Counted from the stretch's first letter, positions 1-7,747 are shown. The stretch: 64,000 nucleotides of DNA from Pseudooceanicola sp. HF7 (GCF_011806405.1 NZ_JAATOW010000005.1:62001-126000), one strand, 5' to 3'. Numbers and translations are program-made. Notes: generated by a model from the letters alone, not told the origin.

Positions 1-993
1 GTTGCCCTCGCGGCGATGCTGACAGCTGTCTGCCGCCGATCCCTGGACTTCGCGCCGGTCCATGCCTTCAATGCGCCGTCGCCCGAAACCGGCAAGAGCT
101 TGCTCAGTGACATCCCGTCCATGATGGCAACCGGCGAACCAGCCGCGAAGCACACGCAGGACCGGAACCCAGAGGAGGACAAGAAGACCCTCCTTGGGGT
201 CCTTCAGCAGGGCGACCCGGTTCTGGTGATGGACAACGTCGAACGCGCGGTGGAGGGCTCCACTTGGTGCCTGATCCTGACTTCGCCGGAATGGGAGGCG
301 CGCTGGCTTGGCGCGAACGAACAGCGCCGCGTCCTGACGAACGTGCTGTTCATCTTCAACGGCAACAACATCGAGTTCCGGGGCGACATGGCGACCCGCG
401 CTGTGATGGCGACCATCGACGCCGGGGTGGAGGAACCCGCCGCGCGGACCTTCGACGTGGACCTGCGCAAGGACGTGCCGCGCCGCCGGGGCGAATTGGT
501 TTCGGCGGCCCTGACGGTCCTGCGTGGCCATGCCGCCGCAGGGATGCCGGGGGCGAGGTCGGACACCCGCTTCTTAGGGTGGTCGCGCCTTGTGCGCGGC
601 GCGCTCCTCTGGCTGGGCGAGGCTGACCCTTGGGAGACCCGCCACGCCGTTCGCGGCGGTGACTCCGCGCGTGACGAGGCGGTGCGCCTGATGGATGCCC
701 TTGAAGCCAACTTCGGGCGTGAGCCGTTCTCCGCGCGTGACGTGTGCAGAGAGGGCGGGCGCTGGTCCGACGAGGCGACCGACATTCAAGCCGCCCTCGG
801 GGCCGCGTTGGAGGAGCGGCAGCCGTCTGTCATGGATGCGCGGGGTGCGCCTAGTTCGCTGAAGGTCGGCAAGGCCCTCGTGAAGATGTGCGGGCGGATC
901 GTCCGGGGGCGGACCATCGCGGCGGTCGGCCGCGACCGGCTGCGTGGGAACCTGTTCATGGTAACGAATGGGGGGCCTGAGGCCGGGCGCTGA
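1..993 (+). CDS. Phage/plasmid-type primase-helicase ATPase, C-terminal part (5' end outside window)
   Basis: The reading frame is open from base 1, so the visible 330 codons are the C-terminal part of a longer protein. A P-loop-like segment (PSPETGKS) is followed by a DNVERAV segment in the Walker B position, an FNGNN sensor-like motif, and an arginine-rich stretch before the ELVSAALTVLRGH helix. This order is typical of the superfamily III/DUF3987-like ATPases at the C-terminus of phage and plasmid primase-helicases. The canonical GxxGxGKS glycine pattern is degenerate (P-E-T-G-K-S), which may be natural divergence. The iteron cluster follows directly downstream, so a role in initiating replication of the element is likely. 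The N-terminal primase domain, if there is one, cannot be seen. Confidence 0.6.
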   Translation, partial: VALAAMLTAVCRRSLDFAPVHAFNAPSPETGKSLLSDIPSMMATGEPAAKHTQDRNPEEDKKTLLGVLQQGDPVLVMDNVERAVEGSTWCLILTSPEWEARWLGANEQRRVLTNVLFIFNGNNIEFRGDMATRAVMATIDAGVEEPAARTFDVDLRKDVPRRRGELVSAALTVLRGHAAAGMPGARSDTRFLGWSRLVRGALLWLGEADPWETRHAVRGGDSARDEAVRLMDALEANFGREPFSARDVCREGGRWSDEATDIQAALGAALEERQPSVMDARGAPSSLKVGKALVKMCGRIVRGRTIAAVGRDRLRGNLFMVTNGGPEAGR

Positions 994-1023
994 ACGTGTA
1001 GCTCGGGCGTGCGAGCAAAGCGC

Positions 1024-1317
1024 GAGATGATCGGAGAAGATAGCGAGATGATTTGGAGGTGAATCATCTCGCCATTTCCGCCCAGAAGATCAGGGGCTTA
1101 TCAGCCCGCGAGATGATCGAGATGATTCAGGCCATATCGCCTATACGCGGGCGTGCGCGTTCCCCTCCCGGAGCCCTAGTTTCTGCATTTCCCCCGCGCG
1201 CTAAGATTTAAGAAAATCATCTCTATCATCTCGGGACAGGCTAACCCTCTGAAACGGTGGCGGGAAAGTGGGAGATGATTTCGCGGTAAATCATCTCGGA
1301 TCATCTCGGATCATCTC
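1024..1317. repeat. Iteron-like cluster: 11 copies of GAGATGAT/ATCATCTC
   Basis: Eleven exact copies of an 8-mer lie in under 300 bp. Five read GAGATGAT (starting 1024, 1045, 1110, 1119, 1272) and six read ATCATCTC (1063, 1216, 1225, 1290, 1300, 1310). Several are 9-10 bp apart, about one helical turn; the last three are spaced exactly 10 bp and flanked by CGG. Most copies are followed or preceded by C/CG. The cluster begins 30 bp after the primase-helicase stop codon. Short iterons next to a Rep/primase gene are the usual form of a plasmid or satellite origin. An operator for an element-encoded repressor is the alternative. Confidence 0.7.
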
Positions 1318-1328
1318 GCGGTGTGCCG

Positions 1329-1560
1329 GGGGCGTTGCCCCTCTGGGTTAGAATGAAGCACCTCCACGTCTTGTGCTTCTGGAAAAAGGGACCAACACCC
1401 GCCCGCTGCCGCCGATCTGGGTCGGCGGCAGCCACCCCGAAAAGGCCATCCCGGAATGGCCCGGCGGAAGCCAGCGCCGATGGGCTCGCAGGACCCGGCC
1501 CGAGGCAACCCCCTAGCCGAACGTTTACGGGGTAGACCGCCCAACAGCGTACACGGTACG
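1329..1560. other. Cluster of five perfect inverted repeats between iterons and recombinase gene
   Basis: Five perfect inverted repeats are seen: 1329-1333/1337-1341 (5 bp), 1355-1361/1373-1379 (7 bp), 1405-1415/1422-1432 (11 bp, 6-nt loop), 1444-1449/1456-1461 (6 bp) and 1548-1552/1556-1560 (5 bp). No convincing gene lies here. Serine resolvases bind inverted-repeat subsites of a res region just upstream of their own gene, so this may be the recombination site. A structured RNA or single-strand origin is also possible. None of the hairpins has a T-tract that would make it a terminator. Confidence 0.45.
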
Positions 1561-1597
1561 TTCTACATGTGGGCAGAATGAACGGGGGAACCACAAC

Positions 1598-2197
1598 ATG
1601 AAGCGCCGCGCCGCGATCTACGCCCGGGTGAGCACCGGAGGCCAGACGCCTGACAACCAGCTTCTAAGGCTCCGGGATGTGGCGGAAAGGGCCGGTTTCC
1701 AGATCGTGGAAGAGTATGTGGACACCGCGTCCGGGGCCAGCCCCTCGCGCAGCGGGATGGACCGGATGATGAAGGATGCCGCCCGCCGCCGGTTCGACAT
1801 CCTGCTTGCTTGGGACGTGTCGCGCCTTGGGCGGTCCCTGACGCAGCTCGTCGCACTGTTCGACACCCTACGCGCCCTCGGGGTGGACCTGATCCTTGAA
1901 CAGCAGGGCGTGGACACATCGACCCCGGCGGGCCGGGCGCTGATGCAGATGAGCGCCGTGTTCGCTGAGTTCGAGCGGGCCATGATCGTAGAGCGCACCA
2001 AGGCGGGGATAGAGCGTGCCCGGGCGCGTGGCTCGCAGATCGGGCGTCCCCCGGCGTCTGACGCCCTGATTACCTCCATCCGGGCGCTTCGGGCTCGAGG
2101 CATGGGGATGGACAAAATCGCCCGAGAGCTTCGCTGCGGCAAGGGCCTCAGCCAGCGCATTTGCAAAGAGTACGACAAGGAGGCTGCCGAGCCATGA
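1598..2197 (+). CDS. Small serine recombinase (resolvase/invertase family)
   Basis: This 199-residue protein has the complete layout of a small serine recombinase. The nucleophile is Ser12 in YARVST, followed by the conserved SRLGR segment near residue 75, the F-A-E-F-E-R region leading into the E helix, and ERTKAGIERARARG. A C-terminal helix-turn-helix (about residues 148-190) contains the usual GRP hinge. Length matches resolvases/invertases (180-210 residues), not large phage integrases. The start is supported by a GGGGA ribosome site just upstream. Upstream inverted repeats may be its target. It could resolve replication multimers of the element or invert a segment; it is not obviously the integrase for the tRNA site. 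The next gene overlaps it (ATGA). Confidence 0.88.
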   Translation: MKRRAAIYARVSTGGQTPDNQLLRLRDVAERAGFQIVEEYVDTASGASPSRSGMDRMMKDAARRRFDILLAWDVSRLGRSLTQLVALFDTLRALGVDLILEQQGVDTSTPAGRALMQMSAVFAEFERAMIVERTKAGIERARARGSQIGRPPASDALITSIRALRARGMGMDKIARELRCGKGLSQRICKEYDKEAAEP

Positions 2198-2676
2198 CCG
2201 ACAACAGAGACCTTCCCGCCCGCCTCGTGCCGCCCGGCTCCGGGGAGTTGGGCCGATCCCACTGGCACGTGACCGAGCTTGGCCTAGCCGTGGTCGAGGA
2301 GATGGCCGGGCGCGGCTGCCACGTCGCCACGATTGCCCGTGCCCTCGGCATGAGCAAGGATGCCTTCAAGTCCTGCCGCGACCGCCAGCCCGAGGTTGAC
2401 GAGGCGTACCACCGGGGCCTCGCCCGCGAGCATGACCAGCTCGTGAGCAACCTCCGCGCCGCCGCCGATGACGGCAACATTGTCGCCAACATCTTCCTCC
2501 TGAAGGCCCGCCACCAGTACCGCGAGGGCGAGGCGCTTGAGGCGAACCTGAACCTGAGCGTGAACACCGGCGGCGTTTTGGTTGTGCCACAAAAGCAATC
2601 AGTACAGGATTTTCTTGACGGCATCGAAGACCAAGAGGCTCTCGCCAAAAATCCGCAGAAGTCGCTTCAAACATAG
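2194..2676 (+). CDS. HTH protein resembling phage small terminase subunits
   Basis: The start codon overlaps the recombinase stop as ATGA, with an AAGGAGG ribosome site inside the upstream gene, so translation is coupled. The 160-residue product has a helix-turn-helix around residues 45-65 (VATIARALGMSKDAF), then a charged helix and the segment IFLLKARHQYREGE near residue 110. HTH plus an alpha-helical FLLKxRxxYRE tail is common in small terminase (TerS-like) proteins of phages, where the HTH binds the packaging site. If so, it could redirect packaging to the element, as satellites do, but no large terminase is visible. The assignment rests on pattern only; a transcription regulator is possible. 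Its end overlaps the convergent gene by 10 bp. Confidence 0.5.
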   Translation: MTDNRDLPARLVPPGSGELGRSHWHVTELGLAVVEEMAGRGCHVATIARALGMSKDAFKSCRDRQPEVDEAYHRGLAREHDQLVSNLRAAADDGNIVANIFLLKARHQYREGEALEANLNLSVNTGGVLVVPQKQSVQDFLDGIEDQEALAKNPQKSLQT

Positions 2677-3713
2677 AATATGTACTCCGGCATCCTATAT
2701 TCAGCAATTACCTGAAGCCGCTCGTCATCGTGCGTCAAAGCACCGAAACCTTCCCGGATATGCTCGGGAAGAATTTCGCCCCACGGCGTCGGAATATACA
2801 CGTTTGGAGTATAAGGGTTTTGACTTAGATCGAACATGTGCCTGCGATCATCTGGCAAAGACCGCTCCGCAAGCGCTTCTTGGAAAACATTCATTTGTCT
2901 GGCGCAAACCACCGCATCGATAAAATCGTAGACGACCGCCTCTCCGCCTTCTCGGTGAAATGAGTTGGGCGTCAATAGCCCTGCGAACTCTGACAGTAAA
3001 CTTCCGATAGGCTCATAAATGAAATCATCCCAAACAATGACTAGGATATTTCCACCTGGGCCACGAGGAAATCCAGAGAATTTCTCGTTTGCACTCACCA
3101 GGAAGTCTTTTACAGGATTGTCTCTTGGAAGCAGCGCGTCAGGGTTTTTCAACTGCACGCTAGCTGTAAATTCCTTCGTGATGCGGACAGGCAACTGGAC
3201 ACTAGAAGATCCTCTTCGGCGTTGGTGCAATAACAGGCTCGGCGACTTAACCTCAAAGTTGTAGATTCGCTCCCCGTCTACAACTTGGAACTCCGGTCGC
3301 AAACCGTTTTTCCCTCTTGGCTCAAAATGAAAGTGCGCGCAACTACTCCAAGGCATTAGCAGAATCCTATTGATTGCATAGACTTCTGCAAAAAGCTGGA
3401 GCATCTGCTGGTACTGAAGCTCATCGCGTTCCCTACCACCAAGTCGAGCCAACTCAGTGATGTACCGAACCCCGAGGCCGGGAACTACGCGCTCGGCGGA
3501 TGCGCATAGCTGAGCAAACTTCCAAAGATCTTTGTTGACGATGGGAATAGAGTACAAATACCCAAGCCAGTGCCAATCCTTGGCCAAGACGCCATCCTGC
3601 GCTGCAAGGTAAAAGGCAACGGCGTCCGGGCACTGGGCAGCGACGTGCGGGACCGGAGGAGAGATTTGGGCTCTCCGGTTGTCGAAATAGTACGGCCTAA
3701 GAAACTCGTGCAA
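2667..3713 (-). CDS. Unrecognised protein with PD-(D/E)XK-like nuclease core; defence candidate
   Basis: This 348-residue soluble protein is not recognised as a named family. In its middle it has R-P-E-F-Q-V-V-D-G-E-R followed by Y-N-F-E-V-K-S (about residues 138-156). That is the E-x-K half of a PD-(D/E)XK active site preceded by acidic residues. A later strand GGNILVIVWDDF fits the hydrophobic core of such folds. The start is taken as TTG because a GGGGGAG ribosome site lies 8 bases before it and no in-frame ATG is near. The gene is less G/C-rich than its neighbours and is the only minus-strand gene in its part of the island, as for a self-contained cargo module. A restriction or abortive nuclease is a reasonable guess, not shown. 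Confidence 0.5.
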   Translation of the reverse strand: MHEFLRPYYFDNRRAQISPPVPHVAAQCPDAVAFYLAAQDGVLAKDWHWLGYLYSIPIVNKDLWKFAQLCASAERVVPGLGVRYITELARLGGRERDELQYQQMLQLFAEVYAINRILLMPWSSCAHFHFEPRGKNGLRPEFQVVDGERIYNFEVKSPSLLLHQRRRGSSSVQLPVRITKEFTASVQLKNPDALLPRDNPVKDFLVSANEKFSGFPRGPGGNILVIVWDDFIYEPIGSLLSEFAGLLTPNSFHREGGEAVVYDFIDAVVCARQMNVFQEALAERSLPDDRRHMFDLSQNPYTPNVYIPTPWGEILPEHIREGFGALTHDDERLQVIAEYRMPEYIFYV

Positions 3714-3954
3714 ACATTACACTCCCCCGAAATCGCGCTTCCGCGCCAAAATAAACGAGCAGGTACTACCAAGATGTAATATGGAGTGCCGTCTCAGTGA
3801 AGCACTTACCAAATCCAACCTCTCAGCAACAACGAATAGCGCTCTGAGCCGCATGGGGCTCAAGATATAGTCTCCCTAGGACAAACGCCGCCCGCTGGAG
3901 GGCGCGCACCGAGCAAGGCGCTCAGGCACGGCGGCGACCACCATAGGAGACCCC

Positions 3955-4680
3955 ATGCCCGAGCCCGCACACATCCCCGAAGGCACCGCAATCCCCGATC
4001 TGACCGCACCCCCGATGGGCAAGGCGGAGGTGATCGACTTCGCAGCAGTCGTGAGCCGCCGCACTGAGAAGTTCGGCCAGACCATTGGCACCCTCTCCGC
4101 TGGCATCGCCACGCGGGGCCGCGAGGCTGCCGAGAGCCTCGCCCGGGCTGACTTCCCGCCGGAGGCGCAGGCAGAGGCCGCGCGCAAGGCGGAGGCCAAG
4201 GCCCGCAAGGAGGTTGTGACCAACAGCACCGACCGCCGGTGGGAGATGCTGAAGGAGCTGAAGGCGGCGGAGGACACCACCCGCACCACCGCCGCGCTCT
4301 TTGCCTCGCCACAGGCCGTCCTCGCCCGGGCCGGTCTGGGCACCACCGAACGCACCAACTTTGAGGCGCAGCTCGCAGGCTCCGGCCCGGCGCAGCTGAT
4401 GAACCTCGCCACGTTCGCCGTCGCCACCAAGAATGCGGTCCTCGGGGCCGCCCTCTGCGCGGTGTGCGAGCGGATGCCCCGGCGTGACCGTCCCTTCTCC
4501 CCTGCTGACTTGGCCGACCGCCTCGTGGGCGAGGAGACCCGGGCCGTGCAGGCAGCCGTCGAGGCCATCCGCAATGCCGCCCAGCGCGCAATCGTCGCAA
4601 ACCGCGAATTTGAGCGCGGGCGGGTGAACCCGCTGGACCGCGTGAAGGTCGCACTCAAGAGCCAGAAGGAGGCCAACTGA
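3955..4680 (+). CDS. Orphan helical protein, first gene of a coupled trio
   Basis: The 241-residue product is rich in Ala, Glu, Arg and Lys and is predicted by eye to be mostly alpha-helical, with a long charged stretch (about residues 60-110) that could form a coiled coil. No signal peptide, membrane segment or catalytic motif is seen. The start has an AGGAG ribosome site 6-7 bases upstream. Its stop overlaps the next start (TGATG), so the three genes to 5308 form one translational unit. The composition is similar to phage structural or scaffolding proteins, and the island context suggests an element-specific function, but no family is recognised. Confidence 0.6.
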   Translation: MPEPAHIPEGTAIPDLTAPPMGKAEVIDFAAVVSRRTEKFGQTIGTLSAGIATRGREAAESLARADFPPEAQAEAARKAEAKARKEVVTNSTDRRWEMLKELKAAEDTTRTTAALFASPQAVLARAGLGTTERTNFEAQLAGSGPAQLMNLATFAVATKNAVLGAALCAVCERMPRRDRPFSPADLADRLVGEETRAVQAAVEAIRNAAQRAIVANREFERGRVNPLDRVKVALKSQKEAN

Positions 4681-4940
4681 TGCCGCTCTACCTTGTAAGC
4701 CGCCCGAAGGGGGCGGACCACCTGAAGAACCCCGCCGGGATGCACGGCGCTCTGGTCGAGGCCGCAGACGCCGCCGCCGCCATCGCCGCTGCCAACGCCC
4801 TTGCGCCTCGGATGAACACGCCCTTCGCCGGGTACGATGCGACCGAGGTGGCGACCGCCGCCGCCGGAGGCTTTGCACCGGCGCTGATCCAAGGGGCGGT
4901 CGTGGGCGATGCCTACAGCGGCCCGGCTCGGGGGGCGTGA
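4680..4940 (+). CDS. Small orphan protein, second gene of coupled trio
   Basis: This is an 86-residue protein whose ATG shares a base with the preceding stop (TGATG) and whose own stop shares a base with the next start. The sequence begins with a short beta-strand-like piece (LYLVSRP) and continues into an Ala-rich stretch (VEAADAAAAIAAANAL), a typical layout of small phage proteins. No catalytic or metal-binding motif is present. Stop-start coupling on both sides and strong G/C-rich third positions support it as a real gene. Function unknown. Confidence 0.6.
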   Translation: MPLYLVSRPKGADHLKNPAGMHGALVEAADAAAAIAAANALAPRMNTPFAGYDATEVATAAAGGFAPALIQGAVVGDAYSGPARGA

Positions 4941-5308
4941 TGAACCCCGAGACCATCGCCGCCGCATACCCTGACCTGTTCCCCCGCCGGGTCCAGCGCG
5001 CCCACATGGCGCTGCTGACTTGGGCGGAGGAGGCGAACCCCGACCGCTGGCCGACCCCGCCTGACGTGTGCCGGTTCGCCCGCCTCTACAGCGTCCCGCG
5101 CGCCACCTTGGGCGCGCTCGTGGGGATGCTCTCCATGCGTCACGACAGCCAGACCCGCGAGACGTGGGTGGACGCTGTGCGCAACCCGGAGGACGCCCCG
5201 CCGCGCCTGATCCAGCGCCACTCCCGGGACGTGATCCGGGCCTTCGGCTGGTTCTGCGCAACCACGGACCTCGGGTGGCTCCGCCTCCCGAGCCCCACCA
5301 TCCATTGA
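4940..5308 (+). CDS. Small orphan protein, third gene of coupled trio
   Basis: This 122-residue protein is coupled to the gene before it by a TGATG overlap; a GTG three bases earlier is an alternative start. It is rich in Arg, Trp and Pro (for example W-P-T-P-P-D-V) and has no recognisable motif, signal peptide or membrane segment. It may be a partner of the two upstream proteins, because tight coupling usually keeps subunits in fixed ratio. The gene ends 20 bp before the convergent AbiTii gene, with a 9-bp-stem hairpin between them. Confidence 0.55.
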   Translation: MNPETIAAAYPDLFPRRVQRAHMALLTWAEEANPDRWPTPPDVCRFARLYSVPRATLGALVGMLSMRHDSQTRETWVDAVRNPEDAPPRLIQRHSRDVIRAFGWFCATTDLGWLRLPSPTIH

Positions 5309-5314
5309 ATAATG

Positions 5315-5340
5315 GGAGGCGGCAGGCGTCAGCCGCCTCC
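5315..5340. terminator. 9-bp hairpin between convergent genes
   Basis: GGAGGCGGC (5315-5323) pairs perfectly with GCCGCCTCC (5332-5340) over an 8-nt loop, exactly where two convergent genes meet; it includes the stop codon region of the AbiTii gene. There is no T-tract on either side, so it may block transcription only weakly or stabilise 3' ends. Confidence 0.45.
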
Positions 5341-6267
5341 GAGCAGCTTAAGAAGACCGCCCACCAGCGCGATAGCCCCCTCTGCGGTGAGATTGCCAGC
5401 CGCTCCGGTCAAAGCAGTCCGCACATCCTGAACCAATCCCCTAAGGGCAGTCCTGTTTGGTGCTGGTTTCTCTGTTTCAACGATTACCGCGTCGATGGTC
5501 TCCGCAAGGTCCGAGCGAGCCCCGGCATCCACTAATTGCGGGGCGGCATCGCGCAGCTGTTGCATCGTATTGCGCACTTCGGAAACACTTGCATCTGTCA
5601 GAGCGATGTCACCCGAGGTGTTGCCTTCACCCATGTTGCCAGCGAAGTTTCCTATTCTACCGATGTTAAAAGTTGTCATGACGGTCTTCGCACTTTCCAT
5701 CTCAGTGGCGTTGAAGGTAAATCCCTCCCCCAAGACGCCGTTTCGCTCCATCTCGATAGACCAATCAAGGACCTTGTTTCGTACAAAATCCACAATGCCG
5801 ACAATTCCCCCTCTGGGAATTTGAACAACCATTCTCGCCGTCTGGAAATTCGTCATTTTGTTGATTTCGATCACTATCTCGGGCGGGATAGGAAAGTGAT
5901 AGAGACCGTTACCTTCTCGCGACACTAGATCACGAAGACTTCCGATGGACTGAGCCACACGAGCAGTGCTCAAGAGTTCCGTCATAAATTCGTCGGCAGT
6001 CTGAATGGGAATCCATCCGTTGTAAGGATTCCAGGCGGCTGGCTGGCCATGGAGCTTCCGGTGATCCGGAAGTTCACCGGATGTGTACCCGTTTAGCTCG
6101 CTGTCGACCCAAGTTTCGAGCTGCCCTAGCCCAAGCTTTGTCGCAGCTAATTTAACCCGCCGAAGGAGTGACTCGACAGAAATGTTGTCATCGAGGCAGC
6201 CGCGCTGAATTTCATTAATTAGTCCGTTCAATCGCTCACTCCCAATCCAACTTGCCCAACCGACCAC
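5329..6267 (-). CDS. AbiTii-family protein (putative abortive-infection factor)
   Basis: The N-terminal 70 residues match the AbiTii domain pattern: a first helix (LINEIQRGC), SVESLLRRVKLAATKLG, then LETWVDSELNGYTSGELPDHRKLHG. The middle region (IPPEIVIEINKM ... VVQIPRGGIVGIVDFVRNKVLDWSIEME) is also usual for this family. The C-terminus is a helical tail ending LLKLLGGG that could touch membrane. AbiTii was first described in lactococcal phage resistance; the biochemical role of the domain is unknown. The start is GTG. Its lower G/C content than flanking phage-like genes and its place between the coupled trio and another minus-strand orphan fit a defence cargo gene. Confidence 0.75.
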   Translation of the reverse strand: MVGWASWIGSERLNGLINEIQRGCLDDNISVESLLRRVKLAATKLGLGQLETWVDSELNGYTSGELPDHRKLHGQPAAWNPYNGWIPIQTADEFMTELLSTARVAQSIGSLRDLVSREGNGLYHFPIPPEIVIEINKMTNFQTARMVVQIPRGGIVGIVDFVRNKVLDWSIEMERNGVLGEGFTFNATEMESAKTVMTTFNIGRIGNFAGNMGEGNTSGDIALTDASVSEVRNTMQQLRDAAPQLVDAGARSDLAETIDAVIVETEKPAPNRTALRGLVQDVRTALTGAAGNLTAEGAIALVGGLLKLLGGG

Positions 6268-6336
6268 TTAGATATGTGCTGGCAAAGCGTGATGCACAAG
6301 CGGACCGATTACCCCGAAACCGACCGTCCAGAGGGT

Positions 6337-6361
6337 GGCGCTCCCGGTGACCGGAAGCGCC
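6337..6361. other. Compound hairpin upstream of AbiTii gene / downstream of orphan gene
   Basis: GGCGCT (6337-6342) pairs with AGCGCC (6356-6361) and encloses a second inverted repeat, CCGGT/ACCGG (6344-6348/6350-6354). It lies about 50 bp past the stop of the minus-strand gene ending at 6414 and about 70 bp before the AbiTii start. It lacks a T-run, so it is either a weak terminator or an operator. Confidence 0.35.
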
Positions 6362-6413
6362 TTGCCCCGTGGACTGCGCCGGATGGCCCGGGCGTGACCT
6401 TTTCGGGGTGGTG

Positions 6414-7103
6414 TCAGGAGGCTTCAGCTAGGTGAGACCGGAGAGCCTCAAGTGCCTGCTCTGCATCCTTTACGAGTTCCAGTGCCACCGGGTCATCCCC
6501 AGAAGGACAGAGGCGCTCCCATGACAGGTAGCCTTGGACATGGCTCAAGACGGCTTGGGAGCCAGCCGTCCATTCGTCGTCTTCCTCCGCCGCACGGGCC
6601 GCGACCGCGACCAGAGTGCCGAAGTTGCGCAGGATGTTTTCCACCCACATGCAGCCGCCCCATTCGGCCCACCATCCTTCTTCAGTCAGGGCCTCAAGCT
6701 GGTTTAGGTGGAACGCTATCTTGTGGAAGTCCGGTTCTGATCCCCCATCGGGCGAGGATGGCATTACTTCGATTACCCGCCGAGCGTGCGCGGCGGCCTG
6801 CTTGACTCCCTCAAGGGCTTCCGCCGCAGGGCGTTCCTCCGGCTCAAAATATTCCAAAGACAGCTCGCCTGCCCAATTGGCGACGGCTTCCAACATGACC
6901 GGGTAGAGGTTCTGGTCGCGTGACTGGACGGCAAGGCCCAGCTCCACCTCTCGGGCAACCAAGGTCCCGAAGTGGCGCAGCAGGTTATTGAGACCGATGC
7001 AATCCAGCGCGGGTTCGGCGGACAGTCCCTTTAGATCGGCCATCAATTCGCGGATTGCGGCGCGGTCGTCAGCGTTTAGGCCGTTGTGGTCAATGTTGCT
7101 CAT
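6414..7103 (-). CDS. Orphan protein built of two related halves
   Basis: This is a 229-residue acidic, helical protein. Its two halves share a motif: N-N-L-L-R-H-F-G-T-L-V-A (near residue 44) and E-N-I-L-R-N-F-G-T-L-V-A (near residue 155). Each is preceded by a Cys (DCIGLNN; GGCMWVEN) and followed by an acidic helix and a W/Y-rich segment (VANWAGELSLEYF; VQGYLSWERL). This is an internal duplication of roughly 100 residues. No known domain is recognised. The ATG is chosen because a GGAG site sits 8 bases before it; a GTG three codons upstream is too close to that site. It may share a transcript with the AbiTii gene 147 bp downstream, so a defence role is plausible by association only. Confidence 0.6.
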   Translation of the reverse strand: MSNIDHNGLNADDRAAIRELMADLKGLSAEPALDCIGLNNLLRHFGTLVAREVELGLAVQSRDQNLYPVMLEAVANWAGELSLEYFEPEERPAAEALEGVKQAAAHARRVIEVMPSSPDGGSEPDFHKIAFHLNQLEALTEEGWWAEWGGCMWVENILRNFGTLVAVAARAAEEDDEWTAGSQAVLSHVQGYLSWERLCPSGDDPVALELVKDAEQALEALRSHLAEAS

Positions 7104-7747
7104 GTGAAGCACTCCTTTGTTTGGAGCGCTGGCATCGAATGTGATGGATCATGCCGACACACTAACGCCAGCACCCGATTGTGGGTGTTGATGTTAAAGT
7201 GGTCGGCGCCATGTTCGGTCCCGGTCTGCCGGATCGGCAGCCTGCCTTATGGTTGGATGGAGGGGTGGCCTCCCGCCGGTCTTGCCCCCGGGCCGTATAC
7301 CGGACTCTGGCGTGGCCCGTCGCCGGGCGCTCCTATCACAAGACATGACGATGGTGACTCAGGCGCGCAGCGGTTGCAATGCAATCTTTTCCCTGAGCAA
7401 GGGTGTCAAATGCTGCGAAAGAACGAAAAAAGAACTTAGCAGGTCTTGTGCCGCTGCGGCAGCGACCCCATATTGATGGTATGGCGCCCAATTGGGGGCG
7501 TTCCAGTCACGTGTTTAAACTGTCAAGGCCAGTTTCGCAGCCGGTGCAAGACGCGAGTTCGATCATTCGGGCTCCTCTCGCCAGCCACGCGGGCGGCTTT
7601 GCGGCAATCCGGCAATACCACATTGCCAGGTGCTTCACAGTATACACGACCACGTCGAAGACGAACGCACACCGCAGAACGGCGGGGGCGGAGATGTTAA
7701 GGGTCGGTGCGTTGACCCGAAGCTCTTGCCCCCTCTCGCGGAGGCCG
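7104..7747 (+). other. Hairpin-rich non-coding leader of the reverse transcriptase gene; ncRNA candidate
   Basis: No convincing coding frame exists across these 644 bp. Perfect short hairpins are frequent: CTGCCG/CGGCAG (7226-7231/7235-7240), CGGGCC/GGCCCG (7289-7294/7314-7319), TGCCG/CGGCA (7449-7453/7457-7461), and a CGCCC/GGGCG type stem at about 7484-7500. Known defence reverse transcriptases such as DRT2 and DRT9, and retrons, have a non-coding RNA template or cofactor encoded just upstream of the RT gene. The position, size and structure fit that arrangement. This is inference: neither a promoter nor RNA boundaries can be fixed from the sequence. Confidence 0.4.

Noticed and set aside
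1024-1317. CRISPR array
   Set aside because: Repeats are 8 bp, in both orientations and unevenly spaced; there are no spacers of constant length and no cas gene.
1323-1535. 70-residue plus-strand reading frame
   Set aside because: It lies over the inverted-repeat cluster, has no ribosome site, and reads as Pro/Arg-rich shadow sequence.
7555-7595. tRNA-like 3' end (GAGTTCGAT ... CTCGCCAG)
   Set aside because: The T-stem arms do not pair and no acceptor or anticodon arm is found.
7403-7747. In-frame upstream extension of the reverse transcriptase from a GTG
   Set aside because: The added 115 residues have non-coding character (scattered Cys/Arg/Ser, no conserved motif), and the region is hairpin-rich, so it is treated as leader.
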